A stretch of DNA of 64,000 bases, from assembly GCA_022606495.2 (NCBI GenBank), contig JAHDVE020000056.1, forward strand, positions 1-64,000, given 5' to 3'. Below are positions 25,701 to 30,295 of this stretch, piece by piece. The DNA is from Halesus radiatus (lineage: Eukaryota > Arthropoda > Insecta > Trichoptera > Limnephilidae). The translations under genes and the position numbers were made by a program. Every line of letters starts with the position of its first letter. Within the stretch, counting starts at the first letter, position 1. The notes beneath the pieces were generated by a model. The model saw nothing but the letters and a program-made list of their open reading frames with translations. It had not been told where the DNA came from and did no database searches.

Positions 25701-28700
25701 AAGGAGCGGTTAGCCCATTGCACCCAACGGAGGTGATTAAATTTAATTATTATTCTATGCTTGCAAATTGATACTTCTTTTATTATTCCCTAATTTGAAA
25801 CCACGAGTTATTAGGTACATTATATCGGAGTTACCATTTATCAGTGCAATGTACAGGAGCTGTCTGTAAAGTAAGGTCTCCAATGATTTTTCACAGGGTA
25901 AAACACGTTTATATGCATTAACACATACCTTTCCTGCTTTTTCCTATTTTTCTACATAATCACCATTGCGATCAATGCATTTTTGCATGTGGCCATCTTT
26001 TTTATGCCTGTGTCATAGAACTCTCACGCCGCGTCGCGCAGGTAGCGCACGACATCTTCTTTCAGCGCCTTGTCGGTACTGAAATTCATTCCACCCAGGT
26101 GAAATTCAGGGAAGAGATGATAGTCACTTGGGGCTATGTTTGAACAGCCCGGGCTGTAGGGGGGGCGTGTGACATTATTCCATCCAAATCGGGCGATGAG
26201 AGCGGTTGTTGCACGGACAGCGTGGGGATGAGTGTTATCATGATGCAAATGCACTCCCTTCATCAGCATACCCCTTCTTTTGTTTTGAATTGCACGGCGA
26301 AGGTTCTTCGAAGTCTGACAGTAGTGATCAGCTTTTATTGTTGTGCCGGTAGGCATGAACCCGCACAAAAATTAGCCATTCCTGTCTCAAAATACGCTCG
26401 CCATCAATTTGCCGGCAGACAATTTTTGTTTAAACTTTCGCGGCTTCGGCGAATCTGAACGACGCCACTTTGTCTCTGGTTTCGTGTATTGTACCCAGGT
26501 TTCGTCCCCAGTCCAAGAATTCCTCGCCAGCGATGTCGTAGCACTCAAGGAATTCATGGGCTCATTCAACCCGTTGTTGTTTGTAAACATTTTTGGGACC
26601 CACCTTGTGCAGACCTTGTGGTATCCCAAATGTTCTGTCAAAATCTTGTTAATAATGGTCTTTCTGACATCAGGGAGCATGTCACAGAGCTCCCGAACCG
26701 TTACCCGTCAATCTGCAATCATTGCTTTTTCCACTTTGTTTCGTCTGAAACCGATGGCCGTCTGGCATGCTTTTTATCATGGACGTCTGTACGTTCATTT
26801 TTAAATTCTCTGCACCATTATTTGTGCATGTTTTACATGCTCATACACTGTTCTCAGTACACTTGACGTAGCTGAGAATGAATGTCTACCAGGGTTTTGT
26901 TCTTTGCACACAAAAAAACGAATTACAGAGCGTAATTCACACCTGGTGGGTGCGACGAGTGGAGTTTCCATTGCGAACGGTTGCCACGCCGAGACTAAGC
27001 GTCACAGAGAGTGCAGTTTGGTGTGGGGGAACCAGGCTACATGCCAGTGTTGCCGAATCGCACGTAAAATCGTTCCCCTCGACCACAGCTCCTTGGAGAC
27101 TTTATTTTATGGACAGCCTCCATATAATGAATAAATAACACTGATTGCGGTCACTTACAGGCTTTTTTAATAAAATACATTAACATTATATTTAAGTTAG
27201 ATAATCAATACGAATGTGGAAGATATTATGGGAGCATAAATGGAGCTGTTAAATCTTCGGCAATCAGGAAGGGAACGATTCCCTTATACTTGGCTTGGAC
27301 CGTGGTGAGTCTGATTCTAAGATTTGTTCTTTTGGTTGGCATCGCATCACCAATGGCGAGCTTATGTTTTCTGCTCCAGTATTTGCTTGCCACAACATCT
27401 TTTGGAGCGAACATTGTAAGGGAGACTGGTTTTATGCCCACATTCAAAATACAACCTATTTTTATGTCTTAACAGTGTTTTACTACCACTTTATTTATTT
27501 ATTTTTTATATTATATTTCTACGACATGTAATTTTTTATTTTTAAAATGTATTCTTTTTATATGGCAGACACAGTATTGCACTCACCGCTTTGTTCTGCT
27601 GAAATAAAAACATTATTATTTACAATATTACATTCAGTTTACTAGAATTTACCTCTTACTCCAAAAATCCATAATCCCGAGCAACGCCGGGTACACAATG
27701 GCTAGTTTATTCTATTTTTGGTGTTCCAGCCCTTCGATATGCCCCTGAGACATTTGCTGGAGGATGTGGAGGCGGAGAGTCAGGCCTGGCGGCTGCGCAT
27801 GGGCAAGGGGCCCGACACACTGCTGTTCACCTGCCAAGGCTTCGGCACTGATAATGACACTGTTGTGGGACTAGTCCTCACAACCCAGGTAATTAACCAA
27901 CCAACTCCCCTAATTATCAAAAGATTTATTTAAATTAAAGTTGGTTCACCATAACTTTTTCAAAGATGTTTTTCAGCACCTCCCCCGTCCTCGGAGAAAA
28001 ACCTTTTGCCTTTTGACAATATTTGCAAAACGCTATTGATCTGAAATTTTTATGATTTTTATTAAAATTAACAAAACATGAACATAACATTGTCAAGACT
28101 GTCATTTTGAAAATCGATTTGTCTAAGATTATGCATTTTGTACCTTTGCTCGGAAAATATAGCGTGTTAAAACATATGCAAACAATGCATGGGTACAATG
28201 CTTTTGACAATTTATGACTATCTGTGTAGTCAAGTGGAAAAATATATTAAAATAATTTATTTGCCTTCCCGCCTCTTTACTGTCCTTCTACATCCCTCTG
28301 ATTACTCTATGATTACTCTAGGAGGCCACCACGGCCCCCTTGGATTTCGTTTTCACCGATTTGAATTGTGTAAATGTGGACATTAAAAATACAGAACACA
28401 CCACAGAAGAATTTCCCCTTCATCAGTTTCCCTCTGGTACATCTTTGCTGAGCCAAGTGATTCCCGATGCCGTTGACTGGCTGAATAACCTCAGCATCCC
28501 ACTTTGACTTCCAACATACGAAGAAGAAGAAGACTGATTTGAATGAAATGATTACTCTTTTCCAGTGCTTTAGTGTCCTGGAAAGAGTGACATTTCGGCA
28601 GTTTATCCTATAGAATAATATTTAATAGTTTATTGTAATTGGAATATATAGTATGTACTATATTAGTTCCGACTTAAAAGTTATTTAGTTGTTCTTTGAT

Positions 28701-29480
28701 TTTTTCAGTGGTTGGTGATTGTAGACGTTGATCTGGACAGGATCCTGTATGTGTGGGAAGTGGGTGGCTGCAGAGTTGTCCAAGAAGGAGAAGTACTAAA
28801 CATTGGCTTTCTGCCAATGCATGACAGAGCCGAGGCACAGGTTAGAATAATTTCAACATCAACATTTATATAACTACCAATATTATTAAGAAATTCTCCA
28901 TAGTAAACAATAAACCCAATTTGCAGGAGTTATTACCAGAATATCTAACTCCCTGGGAGATCACAATTATTAAAGGAGTATTATTCCCAGATGCATTTTT
29001 TTACCTATTTACATAGTCAGGGTATTTATTCAATTTGAGATTAGTTTAAATTACTAGATCTAAGTAAATGCCAACACCATGAATCAGTGAAAGTTCCTCT
29101 ATTTCTGAAAGCGTACAGTCGCTTTCCAAGAAGCACTAATATTAAACTGGCATTCTACTATTTTTCTGCTACAATTCCACCCTATTTGAAATAAGTACAT
29201 GAATTCAGTAATCCAAACCCACCCTTACATTTTTTCTTATTTAGTGTTTTATGTATTTTTTTTACTCAACTAACCATATAGTTTGTCTTCATTCCAGACT
29301 GCCAATTTGTGGAAGTCGCGCATGGAGGTGTATGTGCACGACGAGCAGACTCCCGAAGGCCTAACTCAGGGAGAGCGGTTGATGCGCATCCGCCTAACCC
29401 CCCAAGGCTCCACCCATTTTGTGTCCATTCTCAATATTGCCCGCAACCTTCAGCTGGACTACGGCTTCTCGGTTATTTGA
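1549..29480 (+). CDS. VPS13B: VPS13B-like bridge-type lipid transfer protein, C-terminal part (28 certain exons plus one optional)
   Basis: VPS13 proteins are long hydrophobic-groove lipid carriers at membrane contact sites; VPS13B (COH1) acts at the Golgi and endosomes. Exons: 1549-1795, 2876-3048, 4590-4702, 4904-4992, 5620-5750, 5873-5997, 6798-6920, 7015-7108, 8077-8250, 8803-8952, 10433-10534, 10997-11091, 11446-11653, 11743-11913, 12282-12450, 12750-12901, 14201-14263, 14372-14417, 15736-15813, 16745-16950, 21876-22089, 22195-22469, 22972-23107, 23396-23575, 25339-25670, 27730-27888, (28322-28369 optional), 28709-28840, 29298-29480. The sum is 4,368 nt, 1,455 aa. All junctions are GT-AG with matching phase. 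About 1-665 are VAB repeats, 835-1282 the VPS13_C/ATG2_C-like region, and the rest PH-like. The motif ARNLDRLSLDEEH followed by EEARRSLP points to VPS13B rather than VPS13A/C/D, as I recall those proteins. The N-terminal chorein part lies upstream of the window. Confidence 0.9.
1796..2875 (-). mobile_element. Intron 1 with a Jockey/CR1-like LINE remnant on the minus strand (about 2100-2700)
   Basis: Minus-strand frame 2683-2243 reads CGIIGWGSIYKNHIQSLYIA then QKLLIKIILKK, the usual C-terminal region after the reverse transcriptase in Jockey/CR1-type elements. The end nearest 2130 resembles the minus-strand fragment at 42295-42505, so both come from one family. It lies antisense to VPS13B inside an intron, and is truncated at both ends. 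An A-rich tract sits at 2041-2056. The rest of the intron is AT-rich with no further signal. Confidence 0.75.
2876..3048 (+). CDS. VPS13B: VPS13B exon 2 in window
   Basis: Acceptor tttatttag, donor gtactg, entering in phase 1 and leaving in phase 0. It encodes about 58 residues with PVVVSVFVSVEATSPFHRIA and MGRLSVFNLIQHDLEIK, beta-strand-rich sequence of the VAB domain. Confidence 0.9.
3882..4110. repeat. Foldback element, 229 bp inverted repeat
   Basis: The left half runs from aataactttgtttgcacta; the right half mirrors it and ends in tagtgcaaacaaagttatt. The arms are nearly complementary over about 90 nt each, including the inner pair catgtttcgaaagc / gctttcgaaacatg, around a short central spacer. 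This is typical of a palindromic MITE. It carries no coding sequence. Confidence 0.85.
4224..4366. repeat. Short palindromic element with a gaaaccggtcg core
   Basis: Ends gttttaagccgcttcatttt and aaataaagtggcttaaaac are inverted copies. The centre has an inner hairpin (acatataaactgtttatatgt) and the motif cgaaaccggtcg. Related cores with the same gaaaccggt word occur at about 20640 and 46940, suggesting one dispersed family. Confidence 0.7.
4385..4540 (+). repeat. Dispersed repeat, copy A
   Basis: Shares aacagctgtcacaataata, then atacttgcagaacttaat and an attaaatttgatttaca block, in the same order and orientation, with 42890-43070. A weaker third copy is at about 55205-55280. It is non-coding and its family is unknown. 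Confidence 0.7.
4590..4702 (+). CDS. VPS13B: VPS13B exon 3 in window (VAB repeat)
   Basis: Acceptor tgatttcag, donor gtaaga, phase 0 in and 2 out. It encodes LHQKPPGGLIRVSPIFIVKG and ends LDDTCDAVFR. The SPIFIVKGNT stretch fits the strand and asparagine pattern of a VAB repeat. Confidence 0.9.
4904..4992 (+). CDS. VPS13B: VPS13B exon 4 in window
   Basis: Acceptor tttttatag, donor gtatgt; phase 2 in, 1 out. It encodes MHVAHSNAGWTGDIPLKQC and SNVPWLVK, fitting the hydrophilic loop plus strand between VAB strands. Confidence 0.87.
4993..5619. other. Intron 4, no recognised gene
   Basis: About 627 bp. The middle (5030-5560) is less AT-rich than the neighbouring introns and may be old transposon sequence, but I see no terminal repeat or coding pattern. 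The reading frames in it have no recognisable domain. Confidence 0.5.
5620..5750 (+). CDS. VPS13B: VPS13B exon 5 in window (VAB repeat)
   Basis: Acceptor tttcttgcag, donor gtaatt; phase 1 in, 0 out. VWCRVTVDPKSGQILVTVSP is followed by IYSIRSHFPMPIE, a VAB-type SPxYxxxSHxPxP segment. Confidence 0.92.
5873..5997 (+). CDS. VPS13B: VPS13B exon 6 in window
   Basis: Acceptor tttattttgcag, donor gtaaat; phase 0 in, 2 out. It encodes FSVQSPHTKCIIESCVLGKG and a continuation ending ITFSGG. Confidence 0.9.
5998..6797 (-). pseudogene. Intron 6 with unrecognised coding-like repeat, copy 1 (6230-6520)
   Basis: Minus-strand frame 6515-6300 encodes 71 residues with an internal repeat: IQSGLSQDKITGEY and VQSGMSQENENLV share the pattern (I/V)QSG(L/M)SQ(D/E). 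The DNA is clearly homologous, in opposite orientation, to 17100-17330 in a later intron of the same gene, for example tctggtttgtcacaagataa on this element's sense strand. Sequence up to about 6700 looks related but has stops. I do not recognise the family. Lysine/glutamate-rich, no membrane segment seen. Confidence 0.5.
6798..6920 (+). CDS. VPS13B: VPS13B exon 7 in window
   Basis: Acceptor gttttag, donor gtaaaa; phase 2 on both sides. It encodes EDAKQLRTKHFTIFCNKEQ and continues to ATTTANIREW, with the last tryptophan codon completed by the next exon. Confidence 0.87.
7015..7108 (+). CDS. VPS13B: VPS13B exon 8 in window
   Basis: Acceptor tttttttcag, donor gtaagt; phase 2 in, 0 out. It encodes QGEGDKWPYTTLEDGDYTWI then PLHHRYPEEVI. 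Confidence 0.9.
7109..8076. repeat. Intron 8: a 120-bp unit in three copies, one inverted
   Basis: Units lie at 7443-7548 (inverted), 7580-7700 and 7781-7910. Shared words include tagcaaatctagtctg, aaagcagtttttctcgat and catctcagaatgtacgaaac. Copies 2 and 3 are direct repeats about 203 bp apart; copy 1 mirrors both, so this intron can form a large hairpin. No coding signal. The layout suggests a foldback element with one arm duplicated. Confidence 0.8.
8077..8250 (+). CDS. VPS13B: VPS13B exon 9 in window (VAB repeat with SPW...N)
   Basis: Acceptor tttgtttcag, donor gtgagt, phase 0 on both sides. VVVEISPWTLFCNCSGLCLS is the clearest VAB signature in the window: an SPW strand and the conserved asparagine before SGL. 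GC content is well above the flanking introns, as expected for coding sequence. Confidence 0.94.
8251..8802. other. Intron 9, nothing recognised
   Basis: About 550 bp of AT-rich sequence. The plus-strand frame 8290-8475 has no domain and is not bounded by matching splice phases. Confidence 0.5.
8803..8952 (+). CDS. VPS13B: VPS13B exon 10 in window
   Basis: Acceptor gttcttttag, donor gtgagt, phase 0 on both sides, 50 codons. It encodes PVFFFGVTIYDNTIQISPPL and an acidic loop SEDDDGSS before MVKSLVIPSTKT. Confidence 0.92.
8953..10432. mobile_element. Intron 10: probable degraded DNA transposon, 9064-10321
   Basis: Ends cctcaaggaaaaactcacca (9064) and, inverted, tggtgagtttttccatgaagg (to 10321) form terminal inverted repeats of about 22 bp. 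The word aaactcacc recurs internally near 9204 and 10089. The 1.26 kb length is that of a small cut-and-paste element, but no transposase motif is visible. The short frame 9793-9987 is unrecognised. Confidence 0.5.
10433..10534 (+). CDS. VPS13B: VPS13B exon 11 in window (VAB repeat)
   Basis: Acceptor aatttttcag, donor gtaaga, phase 0 on both sides, 34 codons. FRFSSNYVIVNQTALDLI carries the SSxYVIxNxT pattern of a VAB repeat. Confidence 0.93.
10600..10940. repeat. Palindromic MITE in intron 11
   Basis: The left arm starts at tatcagaatgtacacgacag (10601) and the right arm mirrors it, ending at gtcagttacgtcctgata (10934). Inner parts atgtagatggcattt and aaatgccatctacat are exact inverted copies. 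A related element lies at 50650-50975. A tandem ccaaccc tract sits at 10784-10801. Confidence 0.8.
10997..11091 (+). CDS. VPS13B: VPS13B exon 12 in window
   Basis: Acceptor taattttag, donor gtatgt; phase 0 in, 2 out. It encodes AMPIAILLEYSQKVQYPSSG and LGSYLLLKNEDW. It directly follows the VNxT segment, as the PI strand does in VAB repeats. Confidence 0.9.
11092..11445. other. Intron 12, nothing recognised
   Basis: 354 bp of AT-rich sequence. No repeat or coding signal stands out. Confidence 0.5.
11446..11653 (+). CDS. VPS13B: VPS13B exon 13 in window
   Basis: Acceptor actttacag, donor gtaaga; phase 2 in, 0 out, about 70 residues. It encodes CPLGIPITQFCLPFEQEVV, DYAFFVCFGSS and FTIEDVS. The frame also runs open upstream into the intron, but the acceptor fixes the exon start. 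Confidence 0.93.
11743..11913 (+). CDS. VPS13B: VPS13B exon 14 in window (last VAB repeat)
   Basis: Acceptor aaaattctag, donor gtattt; 57 codons, phase 0. DIAPQLVIQNFSNVPIAVGQ has the PQLVIxNxSxxPI signature with the conserved asparagine, which marks the end of the VAB domain. Confidence 0.94.
11914..12281. other. Intron 14, nothing recognised
   Basis: 368 bp of AT-rich sequence. The minus-strand frame here overlaps the next exon's antisense and shows no domain. Confidence 0.5.
12282..12450 (+). CDS. VPS13B: VPS13B exon 15 in window
   Basis: Acceptor atcttgcag, donor gtaagt; phase 0 in, 1 out. It encodes CEHSDWVCQVKPGEKKYYSM and ends SQILFAHYIG. Confidence 0.92.
12750..12901 (+). CDS. VPS13B: VPS13B exon 16 in window
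   Basis: Acceptor gatttacag, donor gtacac; phase 1 in, 0 out. It encodes WSSPVEVDCDSIDQLVNLPG and KVRVENHPHSTVVTIEDVTQ, the conserved TVVxIxDVxQ strand that precedes the linker to the C-terminal region in VPS13 proteins. Confidence 0.94.
12902..14200. mobile_element. Intron 16: non-autonomous DNA element about 1.0 kb (13020-14030) with long inverted ends
   Basis: Left arm 13031-13080 (tgtatgaatcggcacac, then gtcattaaaagt) is mirrored at 13961-14010 (acttttaatgactttaaatc, then gtgtgccgattcatac). The arms match over about 50 nt with few differences. The interior is AT-rich with no transposase, though a GC-richer patch (13265-13315) may be inserted sequence. Confidence 0.7.
14201..14263 (+). 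CDS. VPS13B: VPS13B exon 17 in window
   Basis: Acceptor ttatcttcag, donor gtaagt; 21 codons, phase 0. LDISAKEIRARLDENTSRGI continues the DVTQ strand of exon 16 exactly as in VPS13 proteins, which supports this small exon. Confidence 0.88.
14372..14417 (+). CDS. VPS13B: VPS13B exon 18 in window (46-nt exon)
   Basis: Acceptor ggatttcag, donor gtatgt; phase 0 in, 1 out. It encodes NEEDIRKMYEVTGQM. It is accepted because both neighbours require its phases and its sequence is an amphipathic helix-like linker. Confidence 0.78.
14418..15735. other. Intron 18, nothing recognised
   Basis: About 1.3 kb. Two stretches are less AT-rich (14810-14900, 15120-15240), but I see no coding frame, inverted ends or tRNA-like head. 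Confidence 0.45.
15736..15813 (+). CDS. VPS13B: VPS13B exon 19 in window
   Basis: Acceptor tttgttttag, donor gtaata; phase 1 on both sides. It encodes DAEYVKNAKLNSLGLNTRPQ and KNPLIP, a basic linker. Confidence 0.82.
15814..16231. other. Intron 19, first part: possible SINE-like remnant
   Basis: 15870-15950 (accatcacgccgtttcgccg, then gggtaggcagagaggac) resembles 23688-23770 in wording, so both may be one SINE family. 16050-16140 contains gtttcgacactacccatgtc followed by an AT dinucleotide run, similar in style to the palindromic elements elsewhere. Confidence 0.4.
16232..16710. mobile_element. Head-to-head pair of tRNA-derived SINE copies in intron 19
   Basis: Plus-strand copy 16486-16710 has a tRNA-like head: A box tagctcaacggtagagca and B box gggttcgagtcc, with foldable D, anticodon and T stems. 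A SINE body follows (tttgctcggaaggtttt...), then an AT-rich tail. A truncated minus-strand copy lies at 16232-16364, so the heads face each other across about 130 bp. The arms are almost identical over about 130 nt. A third copy (minus) is at 41880-42056. The acceptor stem has two mismatches and position 33 is C, so this is not a working tRNA. Confidence 0.82.
16745..16950 (+). CDS. VPS13B: VPS13B exon 20 in window
   Basis: Acceptor cttttcag, donor gtatgt; phase 1 in, 0 out. It encodes DIPSKVPPFLVQFLKESSAL, LSVEKIHVAFITKGGETLQL and YDTEIKTQLDYYDNR, the start of the VPS13_C/APT1-like region with alternating strands. Confidence 0.93.
17100..17580 (+). pseudogene. Unrecognised coding-like repeat, copy 2
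   Basis: 17130-17330 matches the reverse complement of 6230-6500 word for word in several places (agtctggtttgtcacaagat, tttgtctcaagaa, aaatgttcac). Stops and indels break it. The sequence after 17400 keeps a similar lysine/glutamate-rich base pattern. See copy 1 at 6230-6520. Confidence 0.5.
18200..18835 (+). mobile_element. LINE 3' end (Jockey/CR1-like), frameshifted
   Basis: The first frame has SQKLGILYRARRYFNSTQLL and SAVEFGSHLWSGAPKYL, the post-RT domain of insect non-LTR elements. After a break near 18525, a second frame (18585-18770) reads YTVDICHMRTGRFYDSFLN and LPASVFPSYN, the final domain. The 3' end is a tgtgtggagttaatg motif followed by an A-rich tail. Two further copies of the end are at 39640-40025 (+) and 45655-45990 (-). 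Confidence 0.85.
20836..20905. repeat. ATT-tailed dispersed repeat, copy 1
   Basis: An (aat)n run followed by tatagcgccgttttcgtg and aaaatcacctcaagggcg. The same order occurs at 51964-52040. Probably a short 3' end of a retroelement read from its microsatellite tail. Confidence 0.75.
21075..21509 (-). mobile_element. LINE reverse transcriptase fragment with palindromic insertion
   Basis: The minus-strand frame reads MENFRPVAILS, FESILHKRML, QSTNTNLLLLTDYVSKSLDK and NDFSKAFDTVNHDILLNK, the fingers and palm motifs of a Jockey/CR1-like reverse transcriptase. It is truncated before the catalytic YADD box. A 78-bp palindrome with nested hairpins is inserted just after the PVAILS motif (21419-21496). 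Confidence 0.85.
21876..22089 (+). CDS. VPS13B: VPS13B exon 21 in window
   Basis: Acceptor ttttttttcag, donor gtaagt; phase 0 in, 1 out, 71 codons. It encodes RSTIHLTTRIIQIDNAMFYT, FPVMMIGSSQPVNV and LDIWPTNGSDKMEW. The IQIDNAMFYTKKFDFPVM stretch is the IDN-plus-FPV pattern of VPS13 C-terminal regions. Confidence 0.94.
22195..22469 (+). CDS. VPS13B: VPS13B exon 22 in window
   Basis: Acceptor gtattttcag, donor gtaagt; phase 1 in, 0 out. It encodes LNVTIGPLSLYLEDKYISVL and ends SVSIKPLNLLLSLHSN. The LSLYLEDKYISVL strand and the IKPLNLLLSLH strand are VPS13_C landmarks. Confidence 0.95.
22470..22971. other. Intron 22, unremarkable
   Basis: About 500 bp. A moderately GC-rich middle (22585-22800) gives overlapping open frames without a recognisable domain; it may be old retroelement sequence. 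Confidence 0.45.
22972..23107 (+). CDS. VPS13B: VPS13B exon 23 in window
   Basis: Acceptor attatttacag, donor gtaatt; phase 0 in, 1 out. It encodes IRVYIALDHSPLELSSFLRQ and TSFRLGHALTMHYLSEAI, the segment just before the glycine-rich ATG2_C-like region. Confidence 0.94.
23396..23575 (+). CDS. VPS13B: VPS13B exon 24 in window (start of ATG2_C-like region)
   Basis: Acceptor gatttcag, donor gttagt; phase 1 on both sides. GWVVGSLEILGCPGGLARRV then GAGLRALVEEPCRGL and GLLVGVTSGSATLL follow the VPS13 pattern of G-S-L-x-x-x-G-x-P-x-G-L and E-P-x-x-G-L. Overlapping frames in this GC-rich exon are shadows. Confidence 0.95.
23576..25338. other. Intron 24, no gene recognised
   Basis: About 1.8 kb. 23688-23770 may be a SINE-like remnant similar to 15870-15950. 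24100-25200 is A/G-rich on the plus strand without a long frame; this composition differs from the T-rich introns nearby. Confidence 0.4.
25339..25670 (+). CDS. VPS13B: VPS13B exon 25 in window (ATG2_C-like helical region)
   Basis: Acceptor catttcag, donor gtacta; phase 1 in, 0 out, 110 codons, strikingly GC-rich. It encodes GTVESVGMMMGSVARNLDRL, SLDEEHVRLNEEARRSLPPG and LLAALTMPISATADLLAFTS. The NLDRLSLDEEH string followed by EEARRSLP is the feature that most favours VPS13B over its paralogues. The antisense frame is a shadow. Confidence 0.96.
25854..27122 (-). mobile_element. mariner transposon (Tc1/mariner superfamily), inactive, in intron 25
   Basis: Inverted ends: gagctgtctgtaaagtaagg (25858) and, mirrored, ctttattttatggacagcct (to 27119). 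TA target duplications flank it at 25852-25853 and 27123-27124. Length 1,269 bp is normal for mariner. The minus-strand transposase is split: frame 26680-26387 has HLGYHKVCTRWVPKM and TGDETWV (first catalytic Asp); frame 26368-26024 has HDNTHPH (second Asp) and APSDYHLF (third Asp). Stops between the frames and a short insertion in the YSP...APSD stretch make it non-functional. Confidence 0.93.
27471..27617 (+). mobile_element. Truncated LINE 3' tail, second copy of the 1-1140 family
   Basis: aaaatgtattctttttatat and gtattgcactcaccgctttg, then gttctgctgaaataaaa, repeat the tail of the element at 1-1140 with few changes. It is 5'-truncated, as usual for LINE insertions. Confidence 0.85.
27730..27888 (+). 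CDS. VPS13B: VPS13B exon 26 in window
   Basis: Acceptor ggtgttccag, donor gtaatt; 53 codons, phase 0. It encodes PFDMPLRHLLEDVEAESQAW and ends VVGLVLTTQ. GC-rich like exon 25. Its sequence is consistent with the start of the C-terminal PH-like part. Confidence 0.9.
27889..28321. other. Intron 26, nothing recognised
   Basis: 433 bp of AT-rich sequence with a pyrimidine-rich 3' end leading to the acceptor at 28321. Confidence 0.5.
28322..28507 (+). CDS. VPS13B: VPS13B optional exon: either a 48-nt cassette (to 28369) or an alternative C terminus ending at 28507
   Basis: Acceptor gattactctag. In phase 0 it reads EATTAPLDFVFTDLNC up to a TGT|gtaaat donor at 28370, which keeps frame with the next exon. 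If that donor is ignored, the frame runs on for 61 residues (ending AVDWLNNLSIPL) to TGA at 28505. A donor at gtacat near 28436 could instead join a cryptic acceptor inside exon 28 in frame. Skipping the exon also keeps the frame. Confidence 0.55.
   Translation, partial: EATTAPLDFVFTDLNCVNVDIKNTEHTTEEFPLHQFPSGTSLLSQVIPDAVDWLNNLSIPL
28709..28840 (+). CDS. VPS13B: VPS13B exon 28 in window (PH-like)
   Basis: Acceptor gattttttcag, donor gttaga; 44 codons. Only phase 0 is open. WLVIVDVDLDRILYVWEVGG has the alternating strand pattern of a PH-like fold. Confidence 0.9.
28841..29297. other. Intron 28, nothing recognised
   Basis: 457 bp of AT-rich sequence without coding or repeat signal. Confidence 0.5.
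29298..29480 (+). CDS. VPS13B: VPS13B terminal coding exon
   Basis: Acceptor tcattccag, then 60 codons and TGA at 29478-29480. It encodes TANLWKSRMEVYVHDEQTPE and LQLDYGFSVI at the end. GC-rich third positions match exons 24-26. No membrane segment is present, as expected for a PH-like C terminus. Confidence 0.92.
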   Translation, partial: TANLWKSRMEVYVHDEQTPEGLTQGERLMRIRLTPQGSTHFVSILNIARNLQLDYGFSVI

Positions 29481-29484
29481 TATT

Positions 29485-30220
29485 CACCTAACATTGCCCA
29501 TTACTATCCGGGGCAATATTTGCATCTGAAGACTTACATTAACCACTTTTTTCACAACTAAAGATATTAAAAATTCGATTATTACCCACTACTGCCTGCG
29601 GTAATATAACAGCTAAGAATTGACATAAACACTTTCTTTCAAATAACTTATTTGAAAATGTACCATTGCCCACTACTTTTTAAGGCAATAATATATATGT
29701 ACACCTTTTGGCTTGCGTTAACAATGTTTCTTGCAATTCAAAATGTGACAATGCCCAATATTATTTTCTATTGAAATGTACCGATGCCCGATTATGTTTA
29801 TAATAATGTACATATTCATAAATATACCACATTTCTATTATAATTTACCAATGCCCAATTTCATCAGCGGCAATAACGTACACTTCCACTACTTAGTTTT
29901 CAATCATTCATGTTGAAATGCATCTATTCAATCTGTGTCAGTAATGTACATACCACTTCATTTCGAATAATTTATACTGAAATGTACCAATGCCCAATGC
30001 AATCTGTGGCAAATATGAACAAACCACTTAATTTTCAATAATTTGTATTGAAATAAACCGATGCCCAATTCAATCAGTGGCAATAATGTATACACTACTT
30101 AATTAAGTATCAACAACCGATTCCATCAGTGGCAATGTTTTTCAATAAAATTGATTAAAATGTACCAATATCTAATTCTATTTAGGTCAATATTATAAAT
30201 TATTATGCATTAATGGGCAC
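29485..30220. repeat. Diverged tandem array in the VPS13B 3' flank or 3' UTR
   Basis: About 10-12 units, each with a gtaccaatgcccaat block followed by caatcagtggcaataatgta. The attgccc/atgccc anchor falls at 29493, 29581, 29665, 29751, 29784, 29851, 29918, 29990 and 30061. Spacing is about 85 bp in the first units and about 70 bp later, with one short step of 33. It starts 5 nt after the stop codon. Confidence 0.85.
30144..30149 (+). terminator. Candidate VPS13B poly(A) signal AATAAA
   Basis: AATAAA in ttcaataaaattg, about 660 nt after the stop. A second AATAAA lies at 30052-30057. Both are inside the tandem array, so they may be chance products of an AT-rich repeat. Confidence 0.35.
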
Positions 30221-30295
30221 AATATTAATTCACTAATTGGCCAATTAAGTTTATTGAAAAGATCTGAAGCCATCATCTTATGCAACTGCATAATA

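Noticed and set aside
26409..26866. Long plus-strand frames over the mariner copy
   Set aside because: They are antisense to the transposase, whose catalytic motifs are on the minus strand.
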